The notes: generated by a model from the letters alone, not told the origin. A stretch of 64,000 nucleotides of DNA from Talinum fruticosum (GCA_021018815.1 JAITYX010000005.1:9147501-9211500), one strand, 5' to 3'; shown: positions 1 through 10,190, counted from the stretch's first letter. Numbers and translations are program-made.

Positions 1-900
1 CTTCAAAGTTATCTTTAACTAAGAACTCGGTCGTTTTGAATATGGCAAGCACAGATCACATAGTCAAAGACTATCCAAGGGGAAAGAGGGACAGAAAAAG
101 AAGAAGGCTATGATGGCCACATGGAGTTATGAAGATTCATCCGAAGAAGATGAAGACTTAGATGACTCAAAGTGTCCGACGACAGTATAAGACTCGAAGT
201 TGAATCCGAGTCGACTTTGACAACTCTGCACAATCGAGGAGACAAATCCTCGGGAGGTAATAGAATATTTTCTGAAGTTCTCCAAAGTTGATTTAGCTAA
301 ATATATTTATACTTTGGAAGAAAAGTCCAATTCGATTCTTCCGAATTCAAAGAACAATTCGAGTCTCTCACTTCGAGAGCATTGGTTTAAAAATGAATTG
401 GAAAAATTGAGACTTACTCTAAGAGAACTCAAGACTAGTACTCAAACTAATGAGACCGAGTCCGAGACACTCATAAGAGAAAATGAGCATCTCAAACAAA
501 AGCTCAAAGAGTCTCAAGAACTTGTTTTTAAATTTACTCAAGGTTAAAAAACCTTGACATGCTCTTAGGTTCTCAATGTGTCTCCTTTAGAAAGGAAAGA
601 CTTGGTTTTAACAAAGAGGAGGAATCAAACTCCTACTCGGATCTTTTCAAGAAGGATTCCGTAACTATAAAGTTCAAGAAGGCTGAGCATGGTCCCATTC
701 ATGAGCATGGTCCCATTCATAAGAATGAAAGGAGGACTCAGCCTAGACTAGTCTACAAGAGAAAACCTTCTCCACCTGTTTATAAAAGAAAAGGTTTTCA
801 AAAGAAAAAGACACAAACTCAGCTTTCTAAAAGGAAGACTCCGAATCGGACCAAATCTAAAGTAATTCAAATCTCGGTTCCCAAGAGTCTTCTTCCTTAG
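1..900 (+). pseudogene. Copia-A gag, 3' part, degenerate
   Basis: C-terminal half of a copia gag. At 30-75 the sequence aligns with the CCHC zinc knuckle of the sister copies (CFECGSKDHI in Copia-C), but both cysteine codons of the CxxC pair are altered (Cys to Arg and Cys to Tyr), so this knuckle could not bind zinc. A basic, Lys/Ser/Glu-rich segment follows in two open frames (314-547 and 559-900) separated by a stop. The first has heptad-like Leu spacing that suggests a short coiled coil. An 18-bp in-frame tandem duplication lies at 685-720. The frame closes at the stop at 898-900, where the functional parent would have continued into protease. Confidence 0.8.
685..720 (+). repeat. 18-bp in-frame tandem duplication in Copia-A gag
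   Basis: The unit gagcatggtcccattcat occurs twice head to tail (685-702, 703-720). It adds six residues (EHGPIH) without changing frame. Copies B, C and X lack the second unit where the region survives. Confidence 0.9.
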
Positions 901-999
901 AAAAGGACCACGATAAAGGGAGTTACTAGGTTCCTTAGAGGAAGTGAGAAGGGTTACTGTATTTCCGACTTACAAGTAACTTAGAAAAAGACAAAAGGT

Positions 1000-1370
1000 C
1001 ATTGGTACCTAGACAGCGGATGCTTACGCCACATGTCGGAGAGTAAAGACTCTTTTCCGAGTTGGTAGATTACGAAGGAGGCAAAGTCACTTTTGGAGAT
1101 GACAATAAGGGCATGATAGTTGGAATATGTAAGATTGGAAAGGGAGACAACCTGGTCAGCCCAGCCTATCTTGTCAAGGGATTAAAGTACAATCAACTCA
1201 AGCATCTCCCAACTCGTGTGACAAAGGTTAAGAGGTAAGATTCACTCGGACAAATTGCTATATTTCTAATGCAACCACCAAAGAGATTAAGCTCTTAGGT
1301 AACAGATCGAGTAATACCTATACTATTCCTCTTTCCGATCCAAGTCGAATTTATCTTGTTTAAAAGCATC
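1000..1370 (+). pseudogene. Copia-A protease remnant
   Basis: Aspartic protease of the copia polyprotein, normally a dimeric enzyme that cuts gag-pol inside the virus-like particle. The motif WYLDSGCLRHMS at about 1003-1040 contains the catalytic Asp-Ser-Gly. It is followed by the conserved KVTFGD and VKGLKYN segments seen also in Copia-C (36780-36995) and Copia-X. The active-site triplet is intact, but the domain is split by frameshifts near 1060 and 1195. It lies between gag and the GAG-pre-integrase domain, as expected for copia. Confidence 0.8.
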
Positions 1371-1374
1371 TTTA

Positions 1375-2220
1375 CATGATGATTCTTGCACATGGCGTCG
1401 TAGACTAGGTCATGTTACCATACATAATATCAAAAAGCTTGCATCTCATGGTTTAGTTAGAGGTTTGCCTAACTGTGCATTTAAGAAAGATAAAATTTGT
1501 GAAGCATACACAAAAGAGAAACAGGTCGATCAAGTTTCAAATCTCTCAAAACTATTTGCACATCGAAAGTGCTTGAAATGCCGCATATGGATGTACGTGG
1601 TGAAATCCCCGTAAAGAGTCTCAAAGGTAAATCATATGTACTTGTGATTGTTAATGACTACTCACGATTTACTGGGGTTTGTTTTCTTAAGCATAAAAAT
1701 GAAGCTTTCAAAGAGTTCAGCAAGTTTTGTAGGAAAATTAAAGTAGAGTCCCAAACTCGGATAAGAAGAATTCGAACCGACCATGGAAAAGAGTTCGATA
1801 ATTTGCAGAGTTTTACAACAAGAATGACATCTCCCACAAGTTCTCAGCACCTAGAACTCCTCAATAGAATGGGGTAATGGAGAGAAAGAACAGAACTCTT
1901 GAAGACATAGGAAGGACAATGATGATTGAACACGATCTGCCGTACTAGAAAGAGGCAAGTCAACACAAAGAAACTACACACCGAACGGAGGCCTCATCGG
2001 ACCTATTTTGAAGAAAACTCCATATGAACTCTACAAAGGAAAGAAACCAAAGATCTCATACTTTAAACCCTTCGGATGTAAGTGCTATGTTCACAATAAT
2101 GCTAAGGATCACCCGACCAAGTTTGATGCTCGGTCGATGAAGGTATCTTTCTTGGCTATTCATCTCATAGTAAAGCATATCGCATTTTCAATAAAAGAAC
2201 TAACAAAGTAGAAGAAAGCA
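1375..2220 (+). pseudogene. Copia-A GAG-pre-integrase and integrase
   Basis: The pre-integrase zinc-binding region (RRLGHV, then GLVRGLPNCAF, then a damaged Cys pair) is followed by the DDE integrase core. Visible catalytic positions are the Asp in HMDVRGE (about 1585), the Asp in RTDHGKEF (about 1780) and the Glu in MERKNRTLED (about 1880). The last lies after a frame break, and a stop sits in the sequence just upstream. The domain then runs into the conserved PYELYKGKKP and FKPFGCKC segments (2008-2211). The longest uninterrupted stretch is 1569-1877. It would have inserted the element's cDNA into host DNA; in this copy it cannot be translated whole. Confidence 0.85.
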
Positions 2221-2449
2221 TCCACGTTGTGTTTGATGAGATTGATCAGGGAAAACCAAGTGAGTCAACATTCCGAGATCCGAAACTCGGCCGAGATGAA
2301 GATGATCTTACCGAAGCCGAGCTCGATCGAGTCAAAAGAAAGCAGCTCAGGATATCATGACTCGGATTGAACCAGCTCGAATGTCGAAGGTCAAATAGAT
2401 GAGCAAGCTCAATCGGATCGGATCATCGAAGATTAACCAGTTCAACCCA

Positions 2450-3290
2450 CAAATCTGGTGAACCGGAGAACATGTAAAGCATTCAAATATGCTTCGAGCC
2501 ACGTACTCGAAAACATCTTATCCGACATCAACAAGTGGGGTAAGAACTCGCTCTTCTTTACAAAATCTGTGTGCATTCACCGCATTCATATCATTAATCG
2601 AACCCGAAACGCACTAGAGGCCGTAAATGAACTTGAATGGGTAGAGGCCTTAAATGAACCTGAATGGGTAGAGGCCATGCAAGAGGAACTTAATCAATTT
2701 GAAAGAAAAAAAGTCTCGGACTTTAACCAAATGACCTTCCGACCACCCAGTCATAGGAATCAAATGGGTTTTCAAGAACACATTGGATGTGGATGGGTTG
2801 GTAGTCGAAATAAGGCTAGACTTGTGGCTTAAGGTTACAATCAAGAAGAAGGAATTGATTGTGGGGACACCTTTGCACCTGTTGCTAGGATTGAAGCAAT
2901 TAGAATCCAATTGGCATTTGCATCAAGCATGAATATCAAATTATATCAAATGGATGTTAAATGTGCTTTTCTTAATGGTTTTATTCAAGAGGAAGTCTAT
3001 GTTGAGCAACCCCATGGATTTGAAAACTCGGAATTTCCAAATCATGTTTTCAAATTGCAAAAAGCTCTTTATGGTCATAAACAAGCTCCAAGAGCTTGGT
3101 ATGAAAGACTAAGCAGTTTCTTGGTTAAAAATGATTTTAAAAGAGGTTATATTGACAAAACTCTTTTTATAAAAACCAAGGGGAAAGGCTTTCTTATCGC
3201 TCGGATCTATTTACATGACATAATTTTTGAGTTACTAATGAAAATCTCTATCGAGATTTTTCCGAGTTAATGAGATAGGAATTCCAAGCT
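2450..3290 (+). pseudogene. Copia-A reverse transcriptase
   Basis: RVT_2-type reverse transcriptase. Two open frames (2458-2832 and 2911-3270) cover the linker EWVEAMQEELNQFE and the core MDVKCAFLNGF, EEVYVEQPHGFE and KALYGHKQAPRAWYERL. The catalytic box, YVDD in sister copies B, C and X, reads YLHD here (about 3210-3222). One of the two essential Asp residues of the box is therefore lost. A frame break at about 2830 separates the N-terminal part, and the frame after the box ends at 3268-3270. A 27-bp in-frame duplication precedes the core at about 2615-2670. Confidence 0.85.
2615..2672 (+). repeat. 27-bp in-frame tandem duplication in Copia-A
   Basis: The nine-residue unit NEPEWVEA-plus-one appears twice in a row (first copy with NELEWVEA), in frame, just before the RT core. 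Copies B, C and X have a single unit. Confidence 0.85.
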
Positions 3291-3299
3291 TAATTTTTT

Positions 3300-4132
3300 T
3301 CTTGCTCTACAAATCAAACAAGATAAAGATGGCATCTATGTCTATCAATCTAAGTATACTAAGGAGTTGCTGAAGAAGTACAAGCTTCAAGATGCAAAAC
3401 AAGCAAGAACACCAATGAGTAGCGAGATGAAACTGGACTCGGACGAAAAAGGTAAAGCAATAGATCAAAACTCTCTGGAGGTATGATTGGATCTCTGTTA
3501 TATCTTACATCTAGTAGGCCGGACATTATGTTTAATATATGTCTATGTGTAAGATTTTAAGCTTATCCAAAGGAATCACATCTCACTCGCGATGAAGATA
3601 ATCTTTAGATATCTTGCAGGAACTCGTAATCTAGGTCTATGGTTTTCAAGAGACTCAAAACTAACTCTCACCGGATAGCCGGATGTTGATCGTGCCGGAT
3701 ATAAGGTTGATAGAAAGAGCACCTCAGGAGCATGCTAGTTTTTGGGTCAATCCCTTATATATTGGCACTCAAAGAAGTAGAACTCGGTTGCTCTATCAAC
3801 TCGCTGAAGCCGAGTACATTGCAACTGGAGAATGTTGTGCTCAGATTCTATGGATCAAGCAACACTTAAAAGACCTTGGACTTTCATTCGGATCAATTCC
3901 AATTAAATGTGACAATCGAGTGCAACAAAGATCACTAAGAATCTAGTTCAAGCACTCAAAGACAAAGCATATTGAGGTCGGTATCATTTTCTCGAGAGAC
4001 CATTCTGAGAAAGGCGATACCGAACTTGAATTCATTCCTACAAAATTTCAATTAGTTGATATCTTTACTAAGCCACTTAGTGAGGATTTGTTTTGTTTCA
4101 TTAGAAATGAACTTAGCATGATAAATGCATGA
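3300..4132 (+). pseudogene. Copia-A RNase H and pol C-terminus
   Basis: Ribonuclease H domain of copia pol, which removes the RNA strand after reverse transcription. Conserved pieces appear in shifting frames: SLLYLTSSRPDIMF (about 3487), a Trp/Cys-rich ILWIKQHLKDLG stretch (about 3850), a Cys-Asp-Asn catalytic piece (about 3908) and the terminal DIFTKPLSED (about 4065-4090). The pol stop aligns with the stops at 24820 and 40012 of copies B and C. At least six frame breaks or stops make it non-functional. Confidence 0.8.
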
Positions 4133-4447
4133 TTATGTGTTCTTCTAAGTGAAATTATATTGCATGATTATGTGTTACATGTTCTTTTCTTCGTCTTAAT
4201 AACAATAAGTTCAGTTGACGCAGTTGATACCGAGCTACGAGTTATTATCTATTTACGCTTTCGAGTCACTCGAAACTTTACTCGAGTCGGACTCGCTTTT
4301 GAGAAAATTGGACTTCAAACTTCTAAAACCATCTCTAGATTAGTGGACAATTTCGGAAACTTCTTTTAAAATTTCTCCTTTTCTCTCTCTCTCTATCGCG
4401 TGCATCGATAAGTGAACTAGCCGTTAGGAGATAGACACTGGAATTCT

Positions 4448-4545
4448 AACCGTTGGAAGAGCGGGACGTACACACCGGTCTCGAGGCAACCGTTGGAGGT
4501 TTGGGTCGAACGAATCTCGAAGGACATTTCTTTCGCTATAAATAG
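4448..4545 (+). promoter_or_regulatory. Internal promoter-like region of Copia-A (two AACCGTTGG motifs and TATAAATAG)
   Basis: The box tataaatag at 4537-4545 lies 150 bp before the extra ORF start at 4697. Upstream are aaccgttgg at 4448-4456 and 4488-4496, which resemble Myb (CNGTTR) or mitotic MSA-core (AACGG) sites. A CT-rich stretch follows the box. The same arrangement is found in copies X, B and C. Promoter activity is inferred, not shown. Confidence 0.55.
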
Positions 4546-4696
4546 CATTTCTTTTCCTTCATCTCGCTACTTTACTCTCTGATAGCCTAAACTCTCGCAT
4601 ACTCACTCTTGCAATCTAAGCTCTCAAGCACTCTCGCATCTCTCTCTCTCTCTCTCACTTCTTCGAGTTAGCTCATCTTCTTCTCACATCTCAACC

Positions 4697-5880
4697 ATGC
4701 CTAAAAGAGGTTCCGCTCTAGATTTCCTAGGTTCTACAACTAAGAAGCCCGGAACCAAAAGCCAAAAGGTCCTTCCGACCCCTCTAAAATCCTTGTCACC
4801 CAACACCTTACGTTGGATGGCAAATTCTTTCCAACCACAACCTTTTCATGGTTGAAACACATCAAAACCACCTGGGTGTACAATTTTCTTTGTTTCGGTG
4901 AGCTCATATACCTATAACTCATGGCTGAATTTTATTTGAACCTTTCTTGCTCTAAAGGGATCATCACCTCAAGAGTTCGCAACATAGTGGTTCATATTAA
5001 TCTCTCTCTTCTCCATCGACTTTTGAAAGTTTCATCTATCTTCCTCAACAACAACCCCATCCCCTTCAATGACGTTGCTGATGTGTTCTTTGAAAAATAT
5101 GCCAAGGAAGTCCCCGAGCCACGCAAGAACTTTTCCGTGACTCGGATGAAGACCGAGGCTAGACTTATCTCTTTCTTACTAATGAGAACTTTCTTCTTTT
5201 ACCACTCCCGTAAAGAGAATCCCAACTCAAAGATTCTCAAAGCTTTGTTTGACATTCTCGAGGGCTACAACATAGACCTCTTCCGCTCCATTATCGAGTG
5301 TATGGCCATCGTGCTCGCTCGTACTAAGAAATCCACCCCGCTTCCTTTCGGAGCCCTGTTTACCCTTATCTTTAAACAATTTAAGGTTTTGCTCCCCTCG
5401 GACTCCAAACGAAGTGTTTGAGGATGCCATAGTTGTTGGCGAAAAGAGCTTCTTGGATACGAGTACCAGGAAACTCAACTCGGTGTCCGGGTCCATAGCT
5501 CGAACCGAGGAAACCTTCCCTCCGCCTCGGACTCGGACTCCTTTCTCACTCCCTCCTCCACCCGACGGTGCTTTCACCTCAGGTCCTCTTCGCGAAGCCA
5601 CTATCGCTTTGTCTACCACACCGATAGACAAACTCTCCTCTCGTGTCCACGAAATCCGAGACACTCTTCACTCCTTCATGACCGTCTTTCAATCCATGAC
5701 CATTAACCAAAAGACGGCACAATCTTAGATTCGAGAGCACTAAGATGTGCTTCTTGAAATGAAGAATTAGGTTAAGGAGCAGTAGGAGATGCTTAAACTC
5801 CTCGGAGAAAGGCGCACCAAAGCCACTCAGGACCAAGACAACACAGATAGATCCGAAGAGTTCTCGAGCCCCGCCAAGTC
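4697..5880 (+). pseudogene. Copia-A extra third ORF (plant transposon-protein-like domain), truncated
   Basis: The start ATGCCTAAAAGAGG at 4697 (MPKRG) is shared with copies B and C. Open segments are 4921-5421 and 5414-5728. The first contains AEFYLNLSCSKG and a VRNIVVHINLSLLHRLLKV stretch, resembling what Pfam calls the putative plant transposon protein domain, where FYANL and a V-x-IN motif recur. The second is Ser/Pro-rich and ends in a predicted amphipathic segment (HEIRDTLHSFMTVFQ). The C-terminal Pro/Arg-rich tail present in B, C and X is deleted. In SIRE-type elements a third ORF in this place is often called env-like, but I see no signal peptide or membrane segment here. The function is unknown. 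Confidence 0.7.
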
Positions 5881-5926
5881 TCTTTCTCTAACAAAGTTTC
5901 GTCTAAGTATGGAATGCCTTTCATCA

Positions 5927-5946
5927 AAAGGGGAGATTGAAGACTC
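5927..5946 (+). other. Copia-A polypurine tract and first bases of its lost 3' LTR
   Basis: The purine run aaaaggggaga ends at the LTR start TGAAGACTC (5938). It primes plus-strand DNA synthesis in this family, and copies B (27461) and C (42729) have the same junction. Here homology to the LTR stops after about nine bases. Confidence 0.85.
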
Positions 5947-6483
5947 AATTTTAAGATTAATGCCTTTCATTTAATATGATGCACAAAACTTAGGTAAAAA
6001 TTATAAAGACAAATTTAAAAAATTGCACTAGCCCCCATTCCCCCAAAAAGCAAATAATAATAAGAAAAAGGAAAATCTCAAGTGCATGGTCCAAAATAAT
6101 AATACGATTTGCGCAATGGGTTGGGGAAAAATAAAATGGCCCAAGGAGTGCTAGGGCCGAAGAAAACCACAAAATGGGCCGGTCCACGGCCATAGCCAAC
6201 GCACGCCACCTGTGGATCTCGGGGTGTTTGTGATTGCTCGGTGATCGAGTTACGGTAGAACTCAAACAACTCCAAAAAGCTCCTATAAATTGGATACAAT
6301 TCGGTGCTAAAAGATGCCAAACATAAAAATCCTTCTATGAACCAAACTAAGAGCATTCGGTATCCCCCTCTTCTATTCAAAATAAATATGAATTTCATGA
6401 CTAAGCTAACATGGTGGATGCATGAGATGAGTAATATGGATGGATTCGATTTATCCAATTATGGGCTAAATGTCCTTTTCAAC
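5947..6483 (-). other. 3' non-coding end of Tat-1
   Basis: AT-rich sequence without a credible gene. Read on the minus strand, the part at 5947-6040 (gggggctagtgcaatttt then tgcatcatattaa) matches Tat-3 at about 63548-63640 (gggggctaaaagtacaattt, tgcatcatcttaa). This identifies it as the non-coding tail of a Tat element upstream of its 3' LTR. Confidence 0.6.
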
Positions 6484-7980
6484 ATTCGCCGGTGAAGGTC
6501 TATTTGACCTTCTTAAAGGTCGTTGTGGCTTATCGGGATCCTTATCACCATGTCTTCGGGTTTGGGGATAACGAACTATGCCCCTCGCTCGAAGAATTTG
6601 ATGCCATACTAGGAAGTTATAGGCGAACAAAACCAGCTATACCCAAATCATCATAAAATCTTCATGGGACTTACAAATACTTATCGAAATTGAGCAATAG
6701 GAATCTAGGGTGGATTCTTATTTGGAAGCGAGTGAATCCGACCAACCCGATGAAATATTACCGAAACATATATGCCCATGTCGAAGTAATCATCATCTCG
6801 AGAGCGGATGATTATCACCTGTCCGATAGGTGGATTCCTCGTTAGTAGGAGGGCACGAGGATTTGGGACCACTAACATTGTTGAGTTTAGTTGAACAACT
6901 AGATAATTATTGTTCTCTAACTCCCCTAATAGTTGTTGAGACAATCATAGGTTTAGACCAGAGTTGAAGCAAATTCCGAGGAAGACTTCTCCGAGATCCC
7001 TCTATTATTGTAGGTAACCACACAACAATGAACGACAGCGAATTAGTATGAACCGGTTGACGGCGCCGGCCACAAGGCGGTTGTCCAGCTACGCCGAGGT
7101 CGAAACGCCTTCGGCTCACGCCGAAAGACTCTAAATTTCGTTTCTATCCAATTTTCGCTTCTCTGTTTTTTTTAATTTGATTTTGCTCTTGTTGGGCTTA
7201 AAAGATTGAATCCCGACCGTGCAGGACACTAATTTTGATTTTGCATCTATGATGTGCCGATCCGGTTAATGGAGCACGTAAAGCCGATTCGAGCCCTCGA
7301 AAAGTTGATGTATACTTAGCAATTTACTTCGCCAGTGAAAACGAAATGCGGTGGTAATTGATCACGCAGCTTCTTGGTGGGAGGAATACCTCAAGAATCA
7401 TAGTAATGATATACTTTGGTATGTTAAGCACTCGGAAGGTGTCCTAGTTTAAAACACATACCTCATAGCATCTTTTCATACGTCTACTTGGCCTAGAAAA
7501 CAATACATACTACCGCCCTGGTTGTGTGTTGCGGTAGATGGGAAGAGAACAAATAATACCTTTATTGGATGACATCTCGGTCGCCTACCTTTGAATTGTT
7601 CAAAGTGCATGGTAGTCGTAATCGGACAAAGTCGTGGCCCGAATATTGGAGGAGCTTGCCGAAATTATTAAGACCTCGCAGACTTGTTGGCACTTAAAGG
7701 CACACCCAACACTTCGTTTCTCACTATTATCTTGAGTGGATTATAGAAGTAACAATGGAAGACACCGAGAACTAGAGAGATGAATCATGAAGAAGTCGTT
7801 ACTACCATTGCCCCTCTCCAAATTCGAGAAATAAACCCTCGGATGACTCGAACGCGTTCGTCAAAAAGGAAATGAAGCCAAAGAGACTAAAAAAGGAGGG
7901 TCCGCCGAATTCAAGAACCGAAGGAACGCACCCGGATCAAAAGCCGACTTTAGTGACCCTAAAGGAAAGAAATTAAAGAT
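6484..7980 (+). pseudogene. Opposite-strand additional ORF of Tat-1 (DUF7745-like relic)
   Basis: Plus-strand coding relic lying antisense to Tat-1 pol. Translated pieces include AYRDPYHHVFGFGDNELCPS followed by LEEFDAILG (about 6525-6625), then LIVVETIIGLDQ (about 6925), then LLGLENNTYYRPGCVLR (about 7480-7540), with several stops between them. The D-x-x-Y-x-x-F-x-F-x-x-x-x-L-x-P-x-LEE pattern and the later LLGL...LRQ pattern are those of the plant retrotransposon ORF1/additional-ORF domain that Pfam calls DUF7745, found in Tat/Ogre elements. Its role is unknown. Positions 6960-7330 hold sequence I cannot place in this frame, possibly a small insertion. It could instead belong to a separate plus-strand element. 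Confidence 0.6.
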
Positions 7981-8439
7981 AGACTAGGGCTTCGACTCTT
8001 AGGATAGAAGTTAGGATAGAGTAAAAGAAAAGGAGGTTTTGTTTTGCCTCTTTAAAATAGTGTTATTAGGATTTTACAAGTAGTGTGCTTGCAATTATTT
8101 CACTTTATTAGCTATGTATTTAGGTAAGTTGTAGGCTTACCTATTATTTAATGAAAGTAAGTATTATGTTATACTTTTATATTTTATCGCTCACCTAGAC
8201 GTAAAATAAATAAATTGGACCGTCTAATTAGACAGACCCTTTAAAATACATAAAAGACACGAATGGACCGCCTAATTGGGCCATTTGGGAAGTAAATGAG
8301 AGAACCAACTAATCGACACTTGATAACGAATTGCGGAATCAAAGGAAAGACCTCGGCCCCCCAACCATTATCCGGGTTGTGGTCGGCACCCGCCATGATC
8401 TCGTGGGGCTCGGCCTACTCGCCTCGAGTCGTGCTAGAC
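7981..8439. other. Non-coding stretch between the opposite-strand ORF and the Tat-1 integrase
   Basis: AT-rich, with no recognisable domain on either strand. It contains short near-repeats (gaccgtctaattagac and gaccgcctaattgggc at about 8219-8280). Probably Tat-1 untranslated DNA. Confidence 0.5.
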
Positions 8440-9480
8440 ATAATACTTCTTCAACGAGATCTAAGTTTGTGTACTGGAAAATTTCTTCCTCGTCTAAATC
8501 AGTTAGTTTTATTGCTCCTTCAGGTAAGATTTGACCAAGTACAAATAAGCCTTGCCAACCGGGCTTAAATTTCCTCGCGAGTCTTGAATTGGAGCTCTTA
8601 TCTCCTTAAGGACCAAATCTCCAATTTACGTATTCCGAGGCTTAACTTTCTTATTAAATGCCTTAGATATACGAGCCTAGTAAATTAAGACATTGTGCAA
8701 GGCGTTGAGGTGCCTTTCATCCAATAATACTAACTCCTCAAAGCGTGCTTTAGCCTATTCTCGCTTCGGAATCCGGCTCTCAAGCAATTATCATTAATGA
8801 GGAAATGGCAATCTCGATTAGAAAGACCGCTCGCATGCCATAAACTAGAGAGTAAGGCGTTTCTCCCATAAAGGTTCTATTAGAAGTTCTATAACCCCAC
8901 AAGGCGAAAGGCAATTTGTTAGGTTAATCCTTATAGGTAATTGCAACATTTTCCACTATCTTTAGAATATTCTTATTAGTCGCCTCAACCGCCTCGTTCG
9001 TCCGAGGGAGATACCGGAAGATTTATGATGTTGGATTTTGTAGTTGTCCAACAAATCTACTACTTCCTTCTTAAAGTGGCTACCATGATCACTTATCAGC
9101 TCGTGGGGCACCCCATAATTACAAGTGATATTTCGGGTAATGAATTTGGGTGCCTATTTCAACGTCAAAGTTACATAAGAAGCCGCTCTACCCATTTTGT
9201 GAAGTAGTCGATTGCTACTAACACAAATTCATGACCGCCTGTTTTTTAGGGGTCACCTTGCCAATGATGTCTATTCCCCAATCCGAGAATGGCTAGGGTG
9301 AAGCTAATGTTTTGAGAAATGATGTCGGTTGGTGTTGTAAATTTGCATACACCGACATTTATGGCATCTTCTAACAAAATCATGACCGTCGCCGCCATAG
9401 TCGACCAGCAGTAACCGAGTCTCTAAACCTTCTTGACCAACATCTTAACATTCAAACGAGGTCCACAATTCCCATTATGA
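8440..9480 (-). pseudogene. Tat-1 integrase
   Basis: Read right to left: FSDWGIDIIGKVTPK (first catalytic Asp, about 9275), HEFVLVAIDYFTKWVE (about 9200), YGVPHELISDHGS (second Asp, about 9090), NEAVEATNKNILKIVEN (the GAVEAANK motif with the catalytic Glu, about 8985), LPFALWGYRTSNRT (about 8890) and the C-terminal KLTDLDEEEIF (about 8500). All three DDE positions can still be seen, which is unusual in so decayed a copy, but frames change several times. In the parent this enzyme inserted the cDNA. The motif set is characteristic of Tat/Athila-type gypsy integrases, not copia. Confidence 0.85.
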
Positions 9481-10190
9481 ATCTCTTCCATGATGCGCTT
9501 TACTTTATGTTGATTGACAAAAAGTAAGTTAATCCTGCACTGGTTTCCTTGTACGATTGCCCTCGATTGATGAAGAATTGGGCAGCCAACATCCCGATGG
9601 CTCGTTGGGCTTTAGGTGTTGAGTCCAAGGGATATTCTTGTTTATCCAAATATTGATAAATGTCATGATACCAACTGGTATGGTTAGTATTAGACACTTT
9701 TAATGTACACATGTGTGCAGGGTGACTCGTCACTCAATGTGAATGGGCATTGAATGAATGCTAGTAGGGATGTTGATCATAGATGCTAATTTAGCTAGTG
9801 CATCCGTAAATTGGTTATCATCCCTAGGAAGGTAAATGAAAGAGATGCTCTTAAAGTGCTTAGATAATTCTTCGGATATGGTTGGTAGAGTGCCAAGGCT
9901 TTACTACGTACCTTCCACCTTTGTGCAATCTGATTGATGATCAAACCGGAGTCACCAAAACCCCGATATTCTCGACCCCGATCACTATAGCAGCCTTCAA
10001 GTCCCGTGATGCAAGCTTCATACTCGCACTATTATTGGTGTCTTCAATGTTTAGTTTAACCGAAATGGGAGTATGTGTTCCCTTCGGTGAGACTAGAAGA
10101 ATTCCTACTCCAAAGCCCTTCTAATTCAAAGCGCCATCGAAGTATTCCAAACATCCACCTCCACTTATAGAATGTCCGTATCCGGAAAGT
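9480..10190 (-). pseudogene. Tat-1 RNase H and integrase zinc-finger spacer
   Basis: The minus strand at about 10000-10130 reads FDGALN, then GVGILLVSPKGTHTPIS, then KLNIEDTNNSASMKLA. This is the RNase H start, with its first catalytic Asp in FDGA and an Asn-Asn-(Ala) turn. The open segment at 9500-9733 (SWYHDIYQYLDKQEYP, then LAAQFFINRG) is the spacer that leads into the integrase zinc finger in Tat/Ogre polyproteins. The middle (9780-9900) has frame breaks. Confidence 0.75.

Larger units (their letters stand above)
1..5946 (+). mobile_element. Copia-A: truncated SIRE/Maximus-like Ty1-copia element
   Basis: Plus-strand Ty1-copia element that enters the window inside gag. In order it carries the gag zinc-knuckle remnant, protease, GAG-pre-integrase domain, integrase, reverse transcriptase, RNase H, a non-coding spacer with a TATA box, an extra ORF and a polypurine tract. 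This order, with a third ORF between pol and the 3' LTR, is that of the SIRE/Maximus lineage. Only the first nine bases of the 3' LTR (TGAAGACTC, from 5938) remain before the sequence changes to Tat-type DNA. All reading frames are broken, so it is a dead relic. The lineage call rests on domain order and similarity to the two full-length copies at 19028 and 33309. Confidence 0.9.

Noticed and set aside
5227..5664. 145-residue minus-strand ORF
   Set aside because: Antisense shadow of the Copia-A extra ORF; the sister copies conserve the plus-strand reading.
5990..6458. Minus-strand ORFs of 91 and 126 residues with hydrophobic stretches
   Set aside because: They have no motif, overlap each other in different frames and lie in Tat non-coding tail whose homologue near 63.5 kb is not open.
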